Below the pieces are notes generated by a model. It saw only the letters and a program-made list of their open reading frames with translations. It searched no databases and was not told where the DNA came from. 5,093 nt of DNA, from positions 1 to 5,093 of the forward strand of contig CAUEUD010000245.1 in NCBI GenBank assembly GCA_959020865.1. Reading direction: 5' to 3'. Position numbers and translations under genes: made by a program. The DNA comes from Eubacterium limosum. GTDB lineage: Bacteria > Bacillota > Clostridia > Eubacteriales > Eubacteriaceae. Below, piece by piece: positions 1 to 5,093 of the stretch (positions are counted from its first letter, which is position 1; the number at the start of each line of letters is the position of its first letter).

Positions 1-9
1 TTTTTAGTG

Positions 10-38
10 TTGACAACCTTTCCATATCGTGATATATT
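10..38 (+). promoter_or_regulatory. sigma-A promoter for the methyltransferase operon
   Basis: A perfect -35 hexamer TTGACA (10-15) is followed, after exactly 17 bp, by the -10 hexamer TATATT (33-38), one base from consensus TATAAT. Transcription should begin around 44-46, giving a leader of about 37 nt before the first methyltransferase gene. This is the only convincing promoter in the window, so it probably drives gene 1 and, by readthrough, the rest. A promoter this good on an inducible catabolic gene is usually held down by a repressor, which fits the dyads beside it and the two GntR genes downstream. The promoter is seen directly; its regulation is inferred. Confidence 0.85.
24..35. promoter_or_regulatory. 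small dyad overlapping the -10 element (possible operator)
   Basis: ATATC and GATAT form perfect 5-bp inverted arms around a central GT. The dyad occupies the spacer and the first bases of the -10 box, where a bound protein would block RNA polymerase. Short AT-rich dyads arise easily by chance, so the operator role is only a suggestion. Confidence 0.3.
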
Positions 39-47
39 GTGCTTGTG

Positions 48-61
48 AAATACATGTATTT
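48..61. promoter_or_regulatory. 14-bp perfect palindrome just after the predicted transcription start (possible operator)
   Basis: AAATACATGTATTT is a perfect 14-bp palindrome with no spacer, lying at about +4 to +17 relative to the predicted start of transcription. Dimeric winged-helix repressors of the GntR family bind palindromes of roughly this size, and a site here would act as a roadblock or compete with polymerase. Two GntR genes lie at the other end of the cluster and are natural candidates. The palindrome is seen directly; the binding is inferred. Confidence 0.45.
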
Positions 62-70
62 ATTAAATTT

Positions 71-77
71 GGAGGTG
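71..77 (+). promoter_or_regulatory. ribosome binding site of gene 1
   Basis: GGAGGTG matches the Shine-Dalgarno consensus very well, with 6 nt between GGAGG and the ATG at 82. It supports that start and predicts efficient translation of the first methyltransferase. Confidence 0.85.
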
Positions 78-81
78 TACC

Positions 82-1539
82 ATGTACGTTAACAGAAGAT
101 TTTATGACAAATATGTTTCTACCAGAGATGTTGAATTATTACACGAATACTCATTAAGAGTTTTGAAGGAAGTAGGGGTTTCCTTCGATTGTGAAGAAGC
201 ACTGGAAATATTTAAAAAACACGGCGCTACCGTTGAAGGCAGTATTGTAAAAATTGATGAAGACCTGCTGAACCAGGCACTGGAAACCGCACCCAAGACC
301 TTTACCGTCTACACACCAAACGGCGAAACAAAAATCGGCGAACGTTTCCGTCCAAAGACCGTCGGCTGCTACGGACCACCGAAATTCTTATTTGAAGATG
401 ACGAATACCGCGTTGCTCAGAAAGACGACATGGTTAAATTCCTGAAATTAATGGATACCAGCGATGTCACTGACTTTGTCAATAACTCCGCTTACGATAC
501 ACCGGATCTGGACAAGACCAAAGAAGACTTCTACCTGCCACAGGTCGCCATGTGCCTGAAATATTCTCAGAAACCGACCTACGGCAACGTCGCCAACAGC
601 ATGAATGTCCGGGGCAAGAGCTTAAAACAGGAAGCAAAGGACATCGCCAACCTTTATAAAGAATTTTACGACATCTGGGACCGCCCAGTGCTCTTGACCA
701 ATACCTGCGCGCTGTCACCGCTTGGCTATTCCTATGAAGTTCTTGACAATATCATGGGTCTGGTCGAAGAAGGACAGCCGGTTACCATCATCACCTGCTC
801 CATGACCAACCTGACCGCTCCGGCAGCGCTTCTCGGTTCTGTTATCCAGAACAATGCCACCATTCTGGCCGGCATCGTTTTAACTCAGCTGATCAACCCT
901 GGCGCACCGGTTATCTACGGAACGGTTTCTACCGCTACCGATATGCGCAGCGTCGCCTGCTCCATCGGCGCACCGGAAGCCCAGCTGATCCAGATGGCTT
1001 CTCTGGCCCTTGGCCGTTACTACCAGCTGCCAGTAAGAACCGGTATTGCCGGCACAGACTCCTTAAAACCAGACTATCAGGCCGGTGTTGAAAGCTTCAT
1101 GATTCTTATGACGACCTATCTCGGAAAATCCGATTTTGTCCTGAATCATGCTGGTATTCTCCAGGCTTACGCACTGGGCAGCTATGAAAAATTTGTTCTT
1201 GACGAAGAAGTCAACCGTATTTTACTGCGTCTCAACAGAGGCATCGACATCTCCGATGTCAAGGCTGAAAAAGTATTTGACGCCATCAAGAAAGCCGGTC
1301 CTCTGGGCAATTACCTGTCCGGAAGAACACCGAAAGAATACCGTCAGGAACATTGGCTGACCAAACTCTTTAACCGCCAGGCCGGCAACCCGCAGCCAAT
1401 CTTCGATGAAATCGGCGATCTCCGCGAACGCGCCAGCAAAGAAGTTGAAGAACGTGTCGCAGGCTATACATTACCTGACTTAACCAAGACTCAGAAAGAT
1501 ATCTTAAACCGTTATCTGCCTGAAGACGAAAAGTTTTAA
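82..1539 (+). CDS. MttB-superfamily (trimethylamine methyltransferase-like) corrinoid methyltransferase, non-pyrrolysine
   Basis: This 485-aa soluble cytoplasmic protein belongs to the MttB superfamily. Members demethylate trimethylamine or quaternary amines (glycine betaine, proline betaine, carnitine and others) and methylate Co(I) on a partner corrinoid protein. Family-typical segments include the N-terminal HEYSLRVLKEVGV (21-33), MCLKYSQKPTYGN (157-169), NLTAPAALLGS (243-253), ILAGIVLTQLINPGAPVIYGT (261-281) and the TDSLKPDYQAGVESF segment (325-339). The length is close to that of archaeal MttB (about 495 aa). No in-frame TAG is present, so it is the pyrrolysine-free type, which as a group does not act on trimethylamine itself in the cases studied. 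The ATG at 82 has an excellent ribosome binding site. The gene lies directly behind the strong promoter and is followed by an intrinsic terminator, so it is probably the most abundant product. The substrate is not determined; a betaine-like compound is the reasonable guess. MtpB, MtcB and MtgB are family relatives, but I cannot assign it to any one of them. Confidence 0.93.
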   Translation: MYVNRRFYDKYVSTRDVELLHEYSLRVLKEVGVSFDCEEALEIFKKHGATVEGSIVKIDEDLLNQALETAPKTFTVYTPNGETKIGERFRPKTVGCYGPPKFLFEDDEYRVAQKDDMVKFLKLMDTSDVTDFVNNSAYDTPDLDKTKEDFYLPQVAMCLKYSQKPTYGNVANSMNVRGKSLKQEAKDIANLYKEFYDIWDRPVLLTNTCALSPLGYSYEVLDNIMGLVEEGQPVTIITCSMTNLTAPAALLGSVIQNNATILAGIVLTQLINPGAPVIYGTVSTATDMRSVACSIGAPEAQLIQMASLALGRYYQLPVRTGIAGTDSLKPDYQAGVESFMILMTTYLGKSDFVLNHAGILQAYALGSYEKFVLDEEVNRILLRLNRGIDISDVKAEKVFDAIKKAGPLGNYLSGRTPKEYRQEHWLTKLFNRQAGNPQPIFDEIGDLRERASKEVEERVAGYTLPDLTKTQKDILNRYLPEDEKF

Positions 1540-1571
1540 TTAACCCTCTATATATAGTATTCATTTTTCGG

Positions 1572-1614
1572 ATAAAATCTGGTATCATTAGTGGTATCAG
1601 ATTTTATTTTTGTT
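1572..1614 (+). terminator. intrinsic terminator between the two methyltransferase genes
   Basis: The 10-bp arms ATAAAATCTG (1572-1581) and CAGATTTTAT (1598-1607) are perfectly complementary. The stem continues inward for six more pairs, two of them G-U, to a TTAG loop, giving about 16 pairs in all. A T-rich tail, TTTTTGTT (1607-1614), follows. The stem is AT-rich at its base but long. It lies 32 bp after the gene 1 stop codon and 30 bp before the gene 2 start. No good promoter is visible between it and gene 2, so it is probably leaky and sets the ratio of gene 1 to downstream transcript. Confidence 0.85.
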
Positions 1615-1630
1615 ACCCGGTTATACTTAA

Positions 1631-1638
1631 AAGGAAGG
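1631..1638 (+). promoter_or_regulatory. ribosome binding site that fixes the gene 2 start
   Basis: AAGGAAGG lies 6 nt before the ATG at 1645. An upstream in-frame GTG at 1591 is inside the terminator hairpin loop/stem and would add 18 residues unlike the family N-terminus, so the ATG at 1645 is the better start. Confidence 0.8.
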
Positions 1639-1644
1639 TCACCC

Positions 1645-3021
1645 ATGAAACTACGCTATTCATTTTCTGAAAAAGAAGAGTGCCAGCAAATTCATGAATA
1701 TTCTCTGGATATTTTGGAAAACACAGGTATTGTTGTCCATTCTGAAAAAGCAAGAAGCGTCTTTAAAAAAAATGGCGCAAAGGCAGAAGGCAAAAAGGTC
1801 TTTCTCCCGCCCAAAATCGTAGAAGACCGTCTTGTCGACGTGCCCTCCTCCTTTACCTTTAACACTCCCGGACACCGAGTAACCGTGGGCGACGGCACTA
1901 CCTGTACCATGCCGCCCTACGGCGCCACCTACGCAAAGAAAAACAACGTCAGCCATCTGGCAGGGCGCGAAGACTTTATCAATTTTACAAAGCTCAACCA
2001 GGAGAGCAGCCAAATGAGCATGGCCTGCCCCTATGTCCTTGAGCCCATGGATGTTCCCATTGACTTCAGAGAAAAGTATAAAATGGCCATGTGCCTGAAA
2101 TACTCCGACAAGCCCACCTTTTCCATGACCCAGGACGGTCCGTCAGCACGGGAGAGCATTCGTTTCGCAAGAGAATACTGGGATTCCCAGGACAGCAATA
2201 TCCTCATCGGAAATATCAATATCTCCGCGCCGCTGATCATGGGGGAGGGTACTGCCGACGTCATTCTGGTACACGGCGAGGAAAGCCAGCCTCTGATGGT
2301 GGCCTGCGGCAGCGGACTGAGCGGGCTGACCGCGCCGCCCCTGCCAGCCGCCAACTTCCTGATCAGCAACGCCGCAGTGCTGGCCGGCATTGTTCTGGCG
2401 CAGATGGTGCGGCCAGGCCTTCCCATCGTCTATGGTTTCCCGCTTTTTGGCGTAAACCCTTTTAATGCAGTCGCCTCTCCTGGCGAGCCAACCACTGCGC
2501 TCTTTACCATGGCCGCAGCCGAGATGGGGCGCTTTTATAAAATCCCAGTCCGGTCCGGCGGCGTCTTTACAGACTCGAAATATCTGGATTATCAGAGCGG
2601 TGCTGAGAGCTTTATGAATCTTTTTTCCTGCCTGTTTTCCGGCGTCGACTGCATGATGCACGCCTTTGGCATGGAGGATTCCCTGAACACCATCAACTAC
2701 AATAAGTACATTCTGGACGAAGCACTCCACAGCACCATCAGGCATTATCTGAGCGGCTTTGAGGTGAACGCTGTCACGCTGATGCTTGACGCCATCAAAA
2801 AAAACGGCTGTACCGATAACTATATCAACATGAGTAATCTCCGGCTTATCCGAAAACATTACTATCCCTATCCCTGTAAAAACACCGACGGGGAACAGGA
2901 CATCCTGGAAGAAACAAGCGCCATCATCGACGATCGGCTTGAAAATTATGTGGCGCCGGCGTTTACCCGCGCGCAGCAAAAACGTGTCGAAGGCTATCTG
3001 CCCAAAGCATTCATCGATTAA
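1645..3021 (+). CDS. second MttB-superfamily corrinoid methyltransferase, non-pyrrolysine
   Basis: This 458-aa protein is a divergent paralogue of gene 1 and carries the same landmarks in the same order: IHEYSLDILENTGI (16-29), MCLKYSDKPTFS (149-160), GLTAPPLPAANFLIS (227-241), LAGIVLAQMVRPGLPIVYG (246-264), the TDSKYLDYQSGAESF segment (309-323), and a C-terminal RLENYVAPAFTRAQ (431-444) matching the gene 1 RVAGYTLPDLTKTQ. It has no in-frame TAG, so it too is pyrrolysine-free. It is about 27 residues shorter than gene 1, and the substrate-side loops differ strongly (for example GFPLFGVNPFNAVASP at 264-279 versus GTVSTATDMRSVACSI at 280-295), which suggests another substrate or a later demethylation step. 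It is cytoplasmic and is expected to methylate the corrinoid protein encoded 16 bp downstream, with which it is surely co-transcribed. Codon usage is more GC-rich in its second half. The family assignment is firm; the substrate is unknown. Confidence 0.92.
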   Translation: MKLRYSFSEKEECQQIHEYSLDILENTGIVVHSEKARSVFKKNGAKAEGKKVFLPPKIVEDRLVDVPSSFTFNTPGHRVTVGDGTTCTMPPYGATYAKKNNVSHLAGREDFINFTKLNQESSQMSMACPYVLEPMDVPIDFREKYKMAMCLKYSDKPTFSMTQDGPSARESIRFAREYWDSQDSNILIGNINISAPLIMGEGTADVILVHGEESQPLMVACGSGLSGLTAPPLPAANFLISNAAVLAGIVLAQMVRPGLPIVYGFPLFGVNPFNAVASPGEPTTALFTMAAAEMGRFYKIPVRSGGVFTDSKYLDYQSGAESFMNLFSCLFSGVDCMMHAFGMEDSLNTINYNKYILDEALHSTIRHYLSGFEVNAVTLMLDAIKKNGCTDNYINMSNLRLIRKHYYPYPCKNTDGEQDILEETSAIIDDRLENYVAPAFTRAQQKRVEGYLPKAFID

Positions 3022-3022
3022 A

Positions 3023-3029
3023 AAGGAGG
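3023..3029 (+). promoter_or_regulatory. ribosome binding site that fixes a TTG start for gene 3
   Basis: AAGGAGG begins just after the gene 2 stop codon and leaves 8 nt before TTG at 3038. No ATG or GTG lies at this distance in the corrinoid-protein frame, so TTG is the start. Confidence 0.8.
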
Positions 3030-3037
3030 CATTCCCA

Positions 3038-3685
3038 TTGCTAGAATCCATCGTAACCGCTGTAAAAAAACTGGAAGAAAAAAAGGTCATCAAGCTGGTA
3101 CGCTACGCCGTTAAGGAAGGCGCCTCCCAGATGCAGATCATCGAATCCGTCCAGGCTGGACTGGATGAGGTGGGAAAATATTTTGAAACCGGCCGCTACG
3201 GCGTCACAGACCTCATGATGGCCGGCATTATTTTTGAGGAAATTTTGAAACTCGACTGTCTGAAGCTCGAAAAGGAAAACCCTGAGGAGGCCATCGGCAC
3301 CATTCTTTTATGTACCATCGAATGCGATCTCCACGACATTGGAAAATCCATTTTTAAAAGCGCGGCCCTCATGTCCGGCTTTAAGGTCATCGACCTGGGC
3401 ATTGACATTTCGCCGGAAAAAATCGTGGCGGAAACCCAAAAATCCCATCCCGATGTGATTGCCATCAGCTCGATTATGGCCAACGGCGTAAAATATATGA
3501 AGGAAACCAACGAGCTTCTGGTAAAAGAAAACCTGAGGGACGAGGTGAAGATCATCCTCGGGGGTCTGTCAACGCACAAGGACGCTGTGGAGTACGTGGG
3601 CGCCGACGCTTTTACCAAAGATGTTTACGAGGGCGTAAACCTCTGTAAGCAGTGGGTGGAGGGGGGCGTTTCCCATAAGCTATAA
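3038..3685 (+). CDS. corrinoid (cobalamin-binding) methyl-carrier protein, MttC/MtbC/MtgC-like
   Basis: This 215-aa cytoplasmic protein carries the methyl group between the substrate methyltransferase and a methylcorrinoid:tetrahydrofolate methyltransferase. An N-terminal helical cap domain (about 1-85, with YFETGRYGVTDLMMAG at 48-63) precedes a Rossmann-like B12 domain (about 86-213). The DxHxxG motif is D97-L-H99-D-I-G102, with H99 the lower axial cobalt ligand. After exactly 41 residues comes S144-S-I146 in place of SxL, and after 28 more the G175-G176 pair, so the spacing fits the family rule precisely. The usual Gly before the motif Asp is Cys96, and the residue after HDIGK is Ser rather than the common Asn. 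A longer reading from the ATG at 2939 would overlap gene 2 by over 80 bp and add 33 unrelated residues, so the TTG start is preferred. The gene lies 16 bp after the second methyltransferase and its end overlaps the first regulator. It probably serves both methyltransferases, since no other corrinoid protein is present. Confidence 0.93.
   Translation: MLESIVTAVKKLEEKKVIKLVRYAVKEGASQMQIIESVQAGLDEVGKYFETGRYGVTDLMMAGIIFEEILKLDCLKLEKENPEEAIGTILLCTIECDLHDIGKSIFKSAALMSGFKVIDLGIDISPEKIVAETQKSHPDVIAISSIMANGVKYMKETNELLVKENLRDEVKIILGGLSTHKDAVEYVGADAFTKDVYEGVNLCKQWVEGGVSHKL
3658..3666 (+). promoter_or_regulatory. purine-rich possible ribosome binding site of gene 4
   Basis: GGAGGGGGG lies within the end of gene 3 and ends 8 nt before the ATA at 3675. 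It is the only Shine-Dalgarno-like sequence near the start of the first regulator. Its position supports initiation around 3675 although no standard start codon is there. Confidence 0.45.
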
Positions 3686-4373
3686 ATACGACGAAATCTG
3701 CGATAAAATAAAAAATAAAATCAAGCAGCGCATTTATCTGCCGGATACGCCGCTGCCGCCGGAAAATACCCTGGCCGAGGAATTTAAGGTCAGCCGGATC
3801 ACCATCCGCAACGCCCTGCGCAACCTGATCGAGGAGGGCTATGTCTATACCATTCCCGGAAAGGGCAACTATGTGCTGGCTAAAACCAATGACAAGTTTG
3901 TCCTCTCCCTGAAGCCTGAAAATATTTTAAAGGAGCCCTACAACCGCGTAGAACTGCTGGGCTCAGAGATCATCAAGCCCACCATCGAGCTGGTCTACCA
4001 TCTGCGGGTCGCGCCGGACTCCCGTATTGTGCTCATCAACTGGCTCTTGTTCAGGGACGACCTGCCTGTCATTTACGACAATCAGTTTATTCCTTATTTC
4101 CCCGGCATTTCTCCCTGGAACGACGATTTTGAGTACAACAGCTTCAGCGAAATCGTCAACCAGCGGAACCACCTTTATATTACCCAGGAGCGCATCCATA
4201 TCGAGGCAGTGGGCTGTGACGCCCAGGCCGCGGAAAAGCTGAACATCCCAGAAGACACCCCTGTCATGCAGATTACCCAGAACCTCATGGATAACGACGA
4301 CCCGCTGGGCATGCGCAAGCTTTATATAAGGAAGGAATGCTGCAAGCTGACCGGCATTACCTATCTGCCGTAA
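3675..4373 (+). CDS. GntR-family regulator with UTRA-like ligand domain (start codon uncertain)
   Basis: The open frame encodes a complete GntR winged helix, from YKYDEICDKIKNKI through LPPENTLAEEFKVSRITIRNAL (27-48) to EGYVYTIPGKGNYV (54-67). A C-terminal effector region of the UTRA/HutC type follows, with its typical ending around AVGCDAQAAEKLNIPEDTPVM (178-198) and DPLGMRKLYIRK (209-220). It is a cytoplasmic dimeric DNA-binding protein that probably responds to a substrate or metabolite of the methyltransferase pathway. The frame is open from 3639 after a TAA, but it holds no ATG, GTG, TTG or CTG ahead of the helix-turn-helix. ATA at 3675 sits at the expected N-terminus, 8 nt after a GGAGGGGGG run, giving 232 aa. 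The first in-frame GTG, at 3873, would delete the whole DNA-binding domain and is surely internal. The coding sequence overlaps gene 3 by 11 bp, suggesting translational coupling. A rare ATA start, a sequencing error, or a frameshift at the G6 run (3661-3666) are the possible explanations. The family is certain; the start is not. Confidence 0.82.
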   Translation: MSYKYDEICDKIKNKIKQRIYLPDTPLPPENTLAEEFKVSRITIRNALRNLIEEGYVYTIPGKGNYVLAKTNDKFVLSLKPENILKEPYNRVELLGSEIIKPTIELVYHLRVAPDSRIVLINWLLFRDDLPVIYDNQFIPYFPGISPWNDDFEYNSFSEIVNQRNHLYITQERIHIEAVGCDAQAAEKLNIPEDTPVMQITQNLMDNDDPLGMRKLYIRKECCKLTGITYLP

Positions 4374-4383
4374 AGGCCAAAGC

Positions 4384-4389
4384 AGGTGA
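4384..4389 (+). promoter_or_regulatory. ribosome binding site that fixes the gene 5 start
   Basis: AGGTGA here, within AGCAGGTGA, is complementary to the 16S rRNA tail and stands 5 nt before the ATG at 4395. A GTG at 4386 in the same frame is part of this site, so it is unlikely to be the start. Confidence 0.6.
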
Positions 4390-4394
4390 CATCA

Positions 4395-5084
4395 ATGAAA
4401 GTAAAAATATACGATCAAATCATCAATGATATTATGGATGACATCCACTACGGCAACCTGAAGCCCGGAGAAAAACTCCCCACCTATGCCGAGCTGGCGA
4501 AAAAGTATAATACCAGCATCGTCACAGTCCGCAAGAGCATCTCATCCTTAATTAACAAGGGGTATCTGAGCGCAGTGGAGCGGGTAGGGACCTTTGTGCG
4601 GGAATGCGAAAAGGAGCAGTACCTCATCAGCTTTGCGCCCCAGGCCAATATTAACGAAGAAATCACCGAGATCAGCGTGGAGGACATCAGCCTGTCCCTC
4701 ATTAAAATGCGGGAGATCCGGCAAGAAATGAAAGCCGTGGAAATGCGCCAGATCCTGTACTCCGACACACTTCCCATCTGCTACATCATTACCGCGCTCC
4801 TCTTAAACGGCCGCTATAATCCGGAAAGCATGGCGGACATGACCGAAAGGAACCTCCAGACCATCAATAAAATCCTCGATGGCTTTGAGATCAAAAAAGT
4901 CCTCGAGATCACCATGGATACCCCCAACCGGTTTATCCAGAACAAGCTGCTGGTGGACAGAGACGACCCCGTGTTCTGCTTTACCACCTATTATTACACC
5001 ATGAAGGACGAACCCGTTGGAAAAAGCGTGCTCTACGCAGCAGGGGAGAATATTGATCTGTATGGGAAATCTTTTTTGAAATGA
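4395..5084 (+). CDS. second GntR-family regulator, UTRA-like C-terminus
   Basis: This 229-aa cytoplasmic regulator has an N-terminal winged helix-turn-helix: IYDQIINDIMDDIHYGNLKPGEKLPTYAELAKKY (5-38), TSIVTVRKSISSLINKGYL (40-58) and VERVGTFV (61-68). A diverged effector domain (about 75-229) ends in DPVFCFTTYYYTMKDEPVGKSVLYAAGENI (191-220), which fits the last strands of the UTRA fold. It is a distant paralogue of gene 4, with clear similarity only in the fold and in scattered DNA-contact positions. The recognition helix differs (SIVTVRKSI versus SRITIRNAL), so it may bind another site. It starts 21 bp after the gene 4 stop and is probably the last or near-last gene of the transcript. It may repress or tune the promoter at the left edge. 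The ligand is unknown. GntR membership is strong; the UTRA assignment is moderate. Confidence 0.87.
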   Translation: MKVKIYDQIINDIMDDIHYGNLKPGEKLPTYAELAKKYNTSIVTVRKSISSLINKGYLSAVERVGTFVRECEKEQYLISFAPQANINEEITEISVEDISLSLIKMREIRQEMKAVEMRQILYSDTLPICYIITALLLNGRYNPESMADMTERNLQTINKILDGFEIKKVLEITMDTPNRFIQNKLLVDRDDPVFCFTTYYYTMKDEPVGKSVLYAAGENIDLYGKSFLK

Positions 5085-5093
5085 TGTTTTCTT

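Noticed and set aside
1548..1557. CTATATATAG, a 10-bp perfect palindrome after gene 1
   Set aside because: It is a simple AT alternation in a short AT-rich spacer, likely by chance, and no promoter is associated with it.
1622..1627. TATACT as a -10 box of a promoter for gene 2
   Set aside because: No -35 hexamer lies 16-18 bp upstream, and the predicted start of transcription would fall within the gene 2 ribosome binding site.
1591..1644. Extended N-terminus of gene 2 from a GTG at 1591
   Set aside because: The codon lies inside the terminator hairpin, has no ribosome binding site, and adds 18 residues with no family resemblance; the ATG at 1645 has a good site.
1765..2804. Two A8 runs in gene 2 (1765-1772 and 2797-2804) as slippage sites
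   Set aside because: Both encode Lys-Lys-Asn in a frame that stays intact and conserved on both sides; A runs from lysine codons are common and nothing suggests a productive alternative frame.
82..3021. Pyrrolysine-dependent trimethylamine methyltransferase (true MttB)
   Set aside because: Neither methyltransferase frame is interrupted by an in-frame TAG, so neither encodes pyrrolysine.
2939..3037. Extended N-terminus of the corrinoid protein from an ATG at 2939
   Set aside because: It overlaps gene 2 by over 80 bp, encodes an arginine/lysine-rich stretch unlike corrinoid proteins, and has no ribosome binding site; TTG at 3038 fits the family length.
2143..3093. Minus-strand open frame of 316 codons opposite gene 2
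   Set aside because: It is antisense to a clearly conserved methyltransferase, resembles no family I know, and arises from the codon bias of the coding strand.
3873..4373. A 166-aa gene starting at GTG 3873
   Set aside because: The GTG is the Val of the winged-helix motif KGNYV; the same frame upstream encodes the rest of a GntR DNA-binding domain, so this is the middle of a gene.

Overview
The window looks like a methylamine/betaine-type methyltransferase operon from a Gram-positive, low-to-medium-GC anaerobe. Five plus-strand genes fill it almost completely. They have Firmicute-style AGGAGG ribosome binding sites, a near-consensus sigma-A promoter, a TTG start, and an intrinsic terminator with a T tract. 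The combination of pyrrolysine-free MttB-superfamily proteins, a small corrinoid protein and GntR regulators is known from human-gut and sediment acetogens such as the Eubacterium limosum group. That assignment is an inference from gene content, not a database match.

Layout. Positions 1-81 hold a strong promoter (TTGACA - 17 bp - TATATT) with two small dyads on or next to it, then a good ribosome binding site. Gene 1 (82-1539, 485 aa) is an MttB-superfamily methyltransferase. A strong intrinsic terminator (1572-1614) lies in the 105-bp gap that follows. Gene 2 (1645-3021, 458 aa) is a second, divergent MttB-superfamily methyltransferase. Gene 3 (TTG start, 3038-3685, 215 aa) is the corrinoid protein with a DxHxxG cobalamin-binding motif. 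Gene 4 (about 3675-4373) and gene 5 (4395-5084) are two different GntR-family regulators with UTRA-type (HutC-like) C-terminal regions. Gene 4 overlaps the end of gene 3 and has no ATG, GTG, TTG or CTG start ahead of its DNA-binding domain.

How they fit together. By analogy with the MttB/MtgB/MtpB systems, each methyltransferase would take a methyl group from a quaternary or tertiary amine substrate and pass it to Co(I) on the gene 3 corrinoid protein. A methylcorrinoid:tetrahydrofolate methyltransferase encoded elsewhere would then feed it into the Wood-Ljungdahl pathway. No such second methyltransferase, reductive activator or transporter is in the window. The two regulators probably sense the substrate, or a product, and control the promoter at the left edge. 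The terminator after gene 1 would make that methyltransferase more abundant than the downstream products. The substrates of the two methyltransferases cannot be read from sequence alone.
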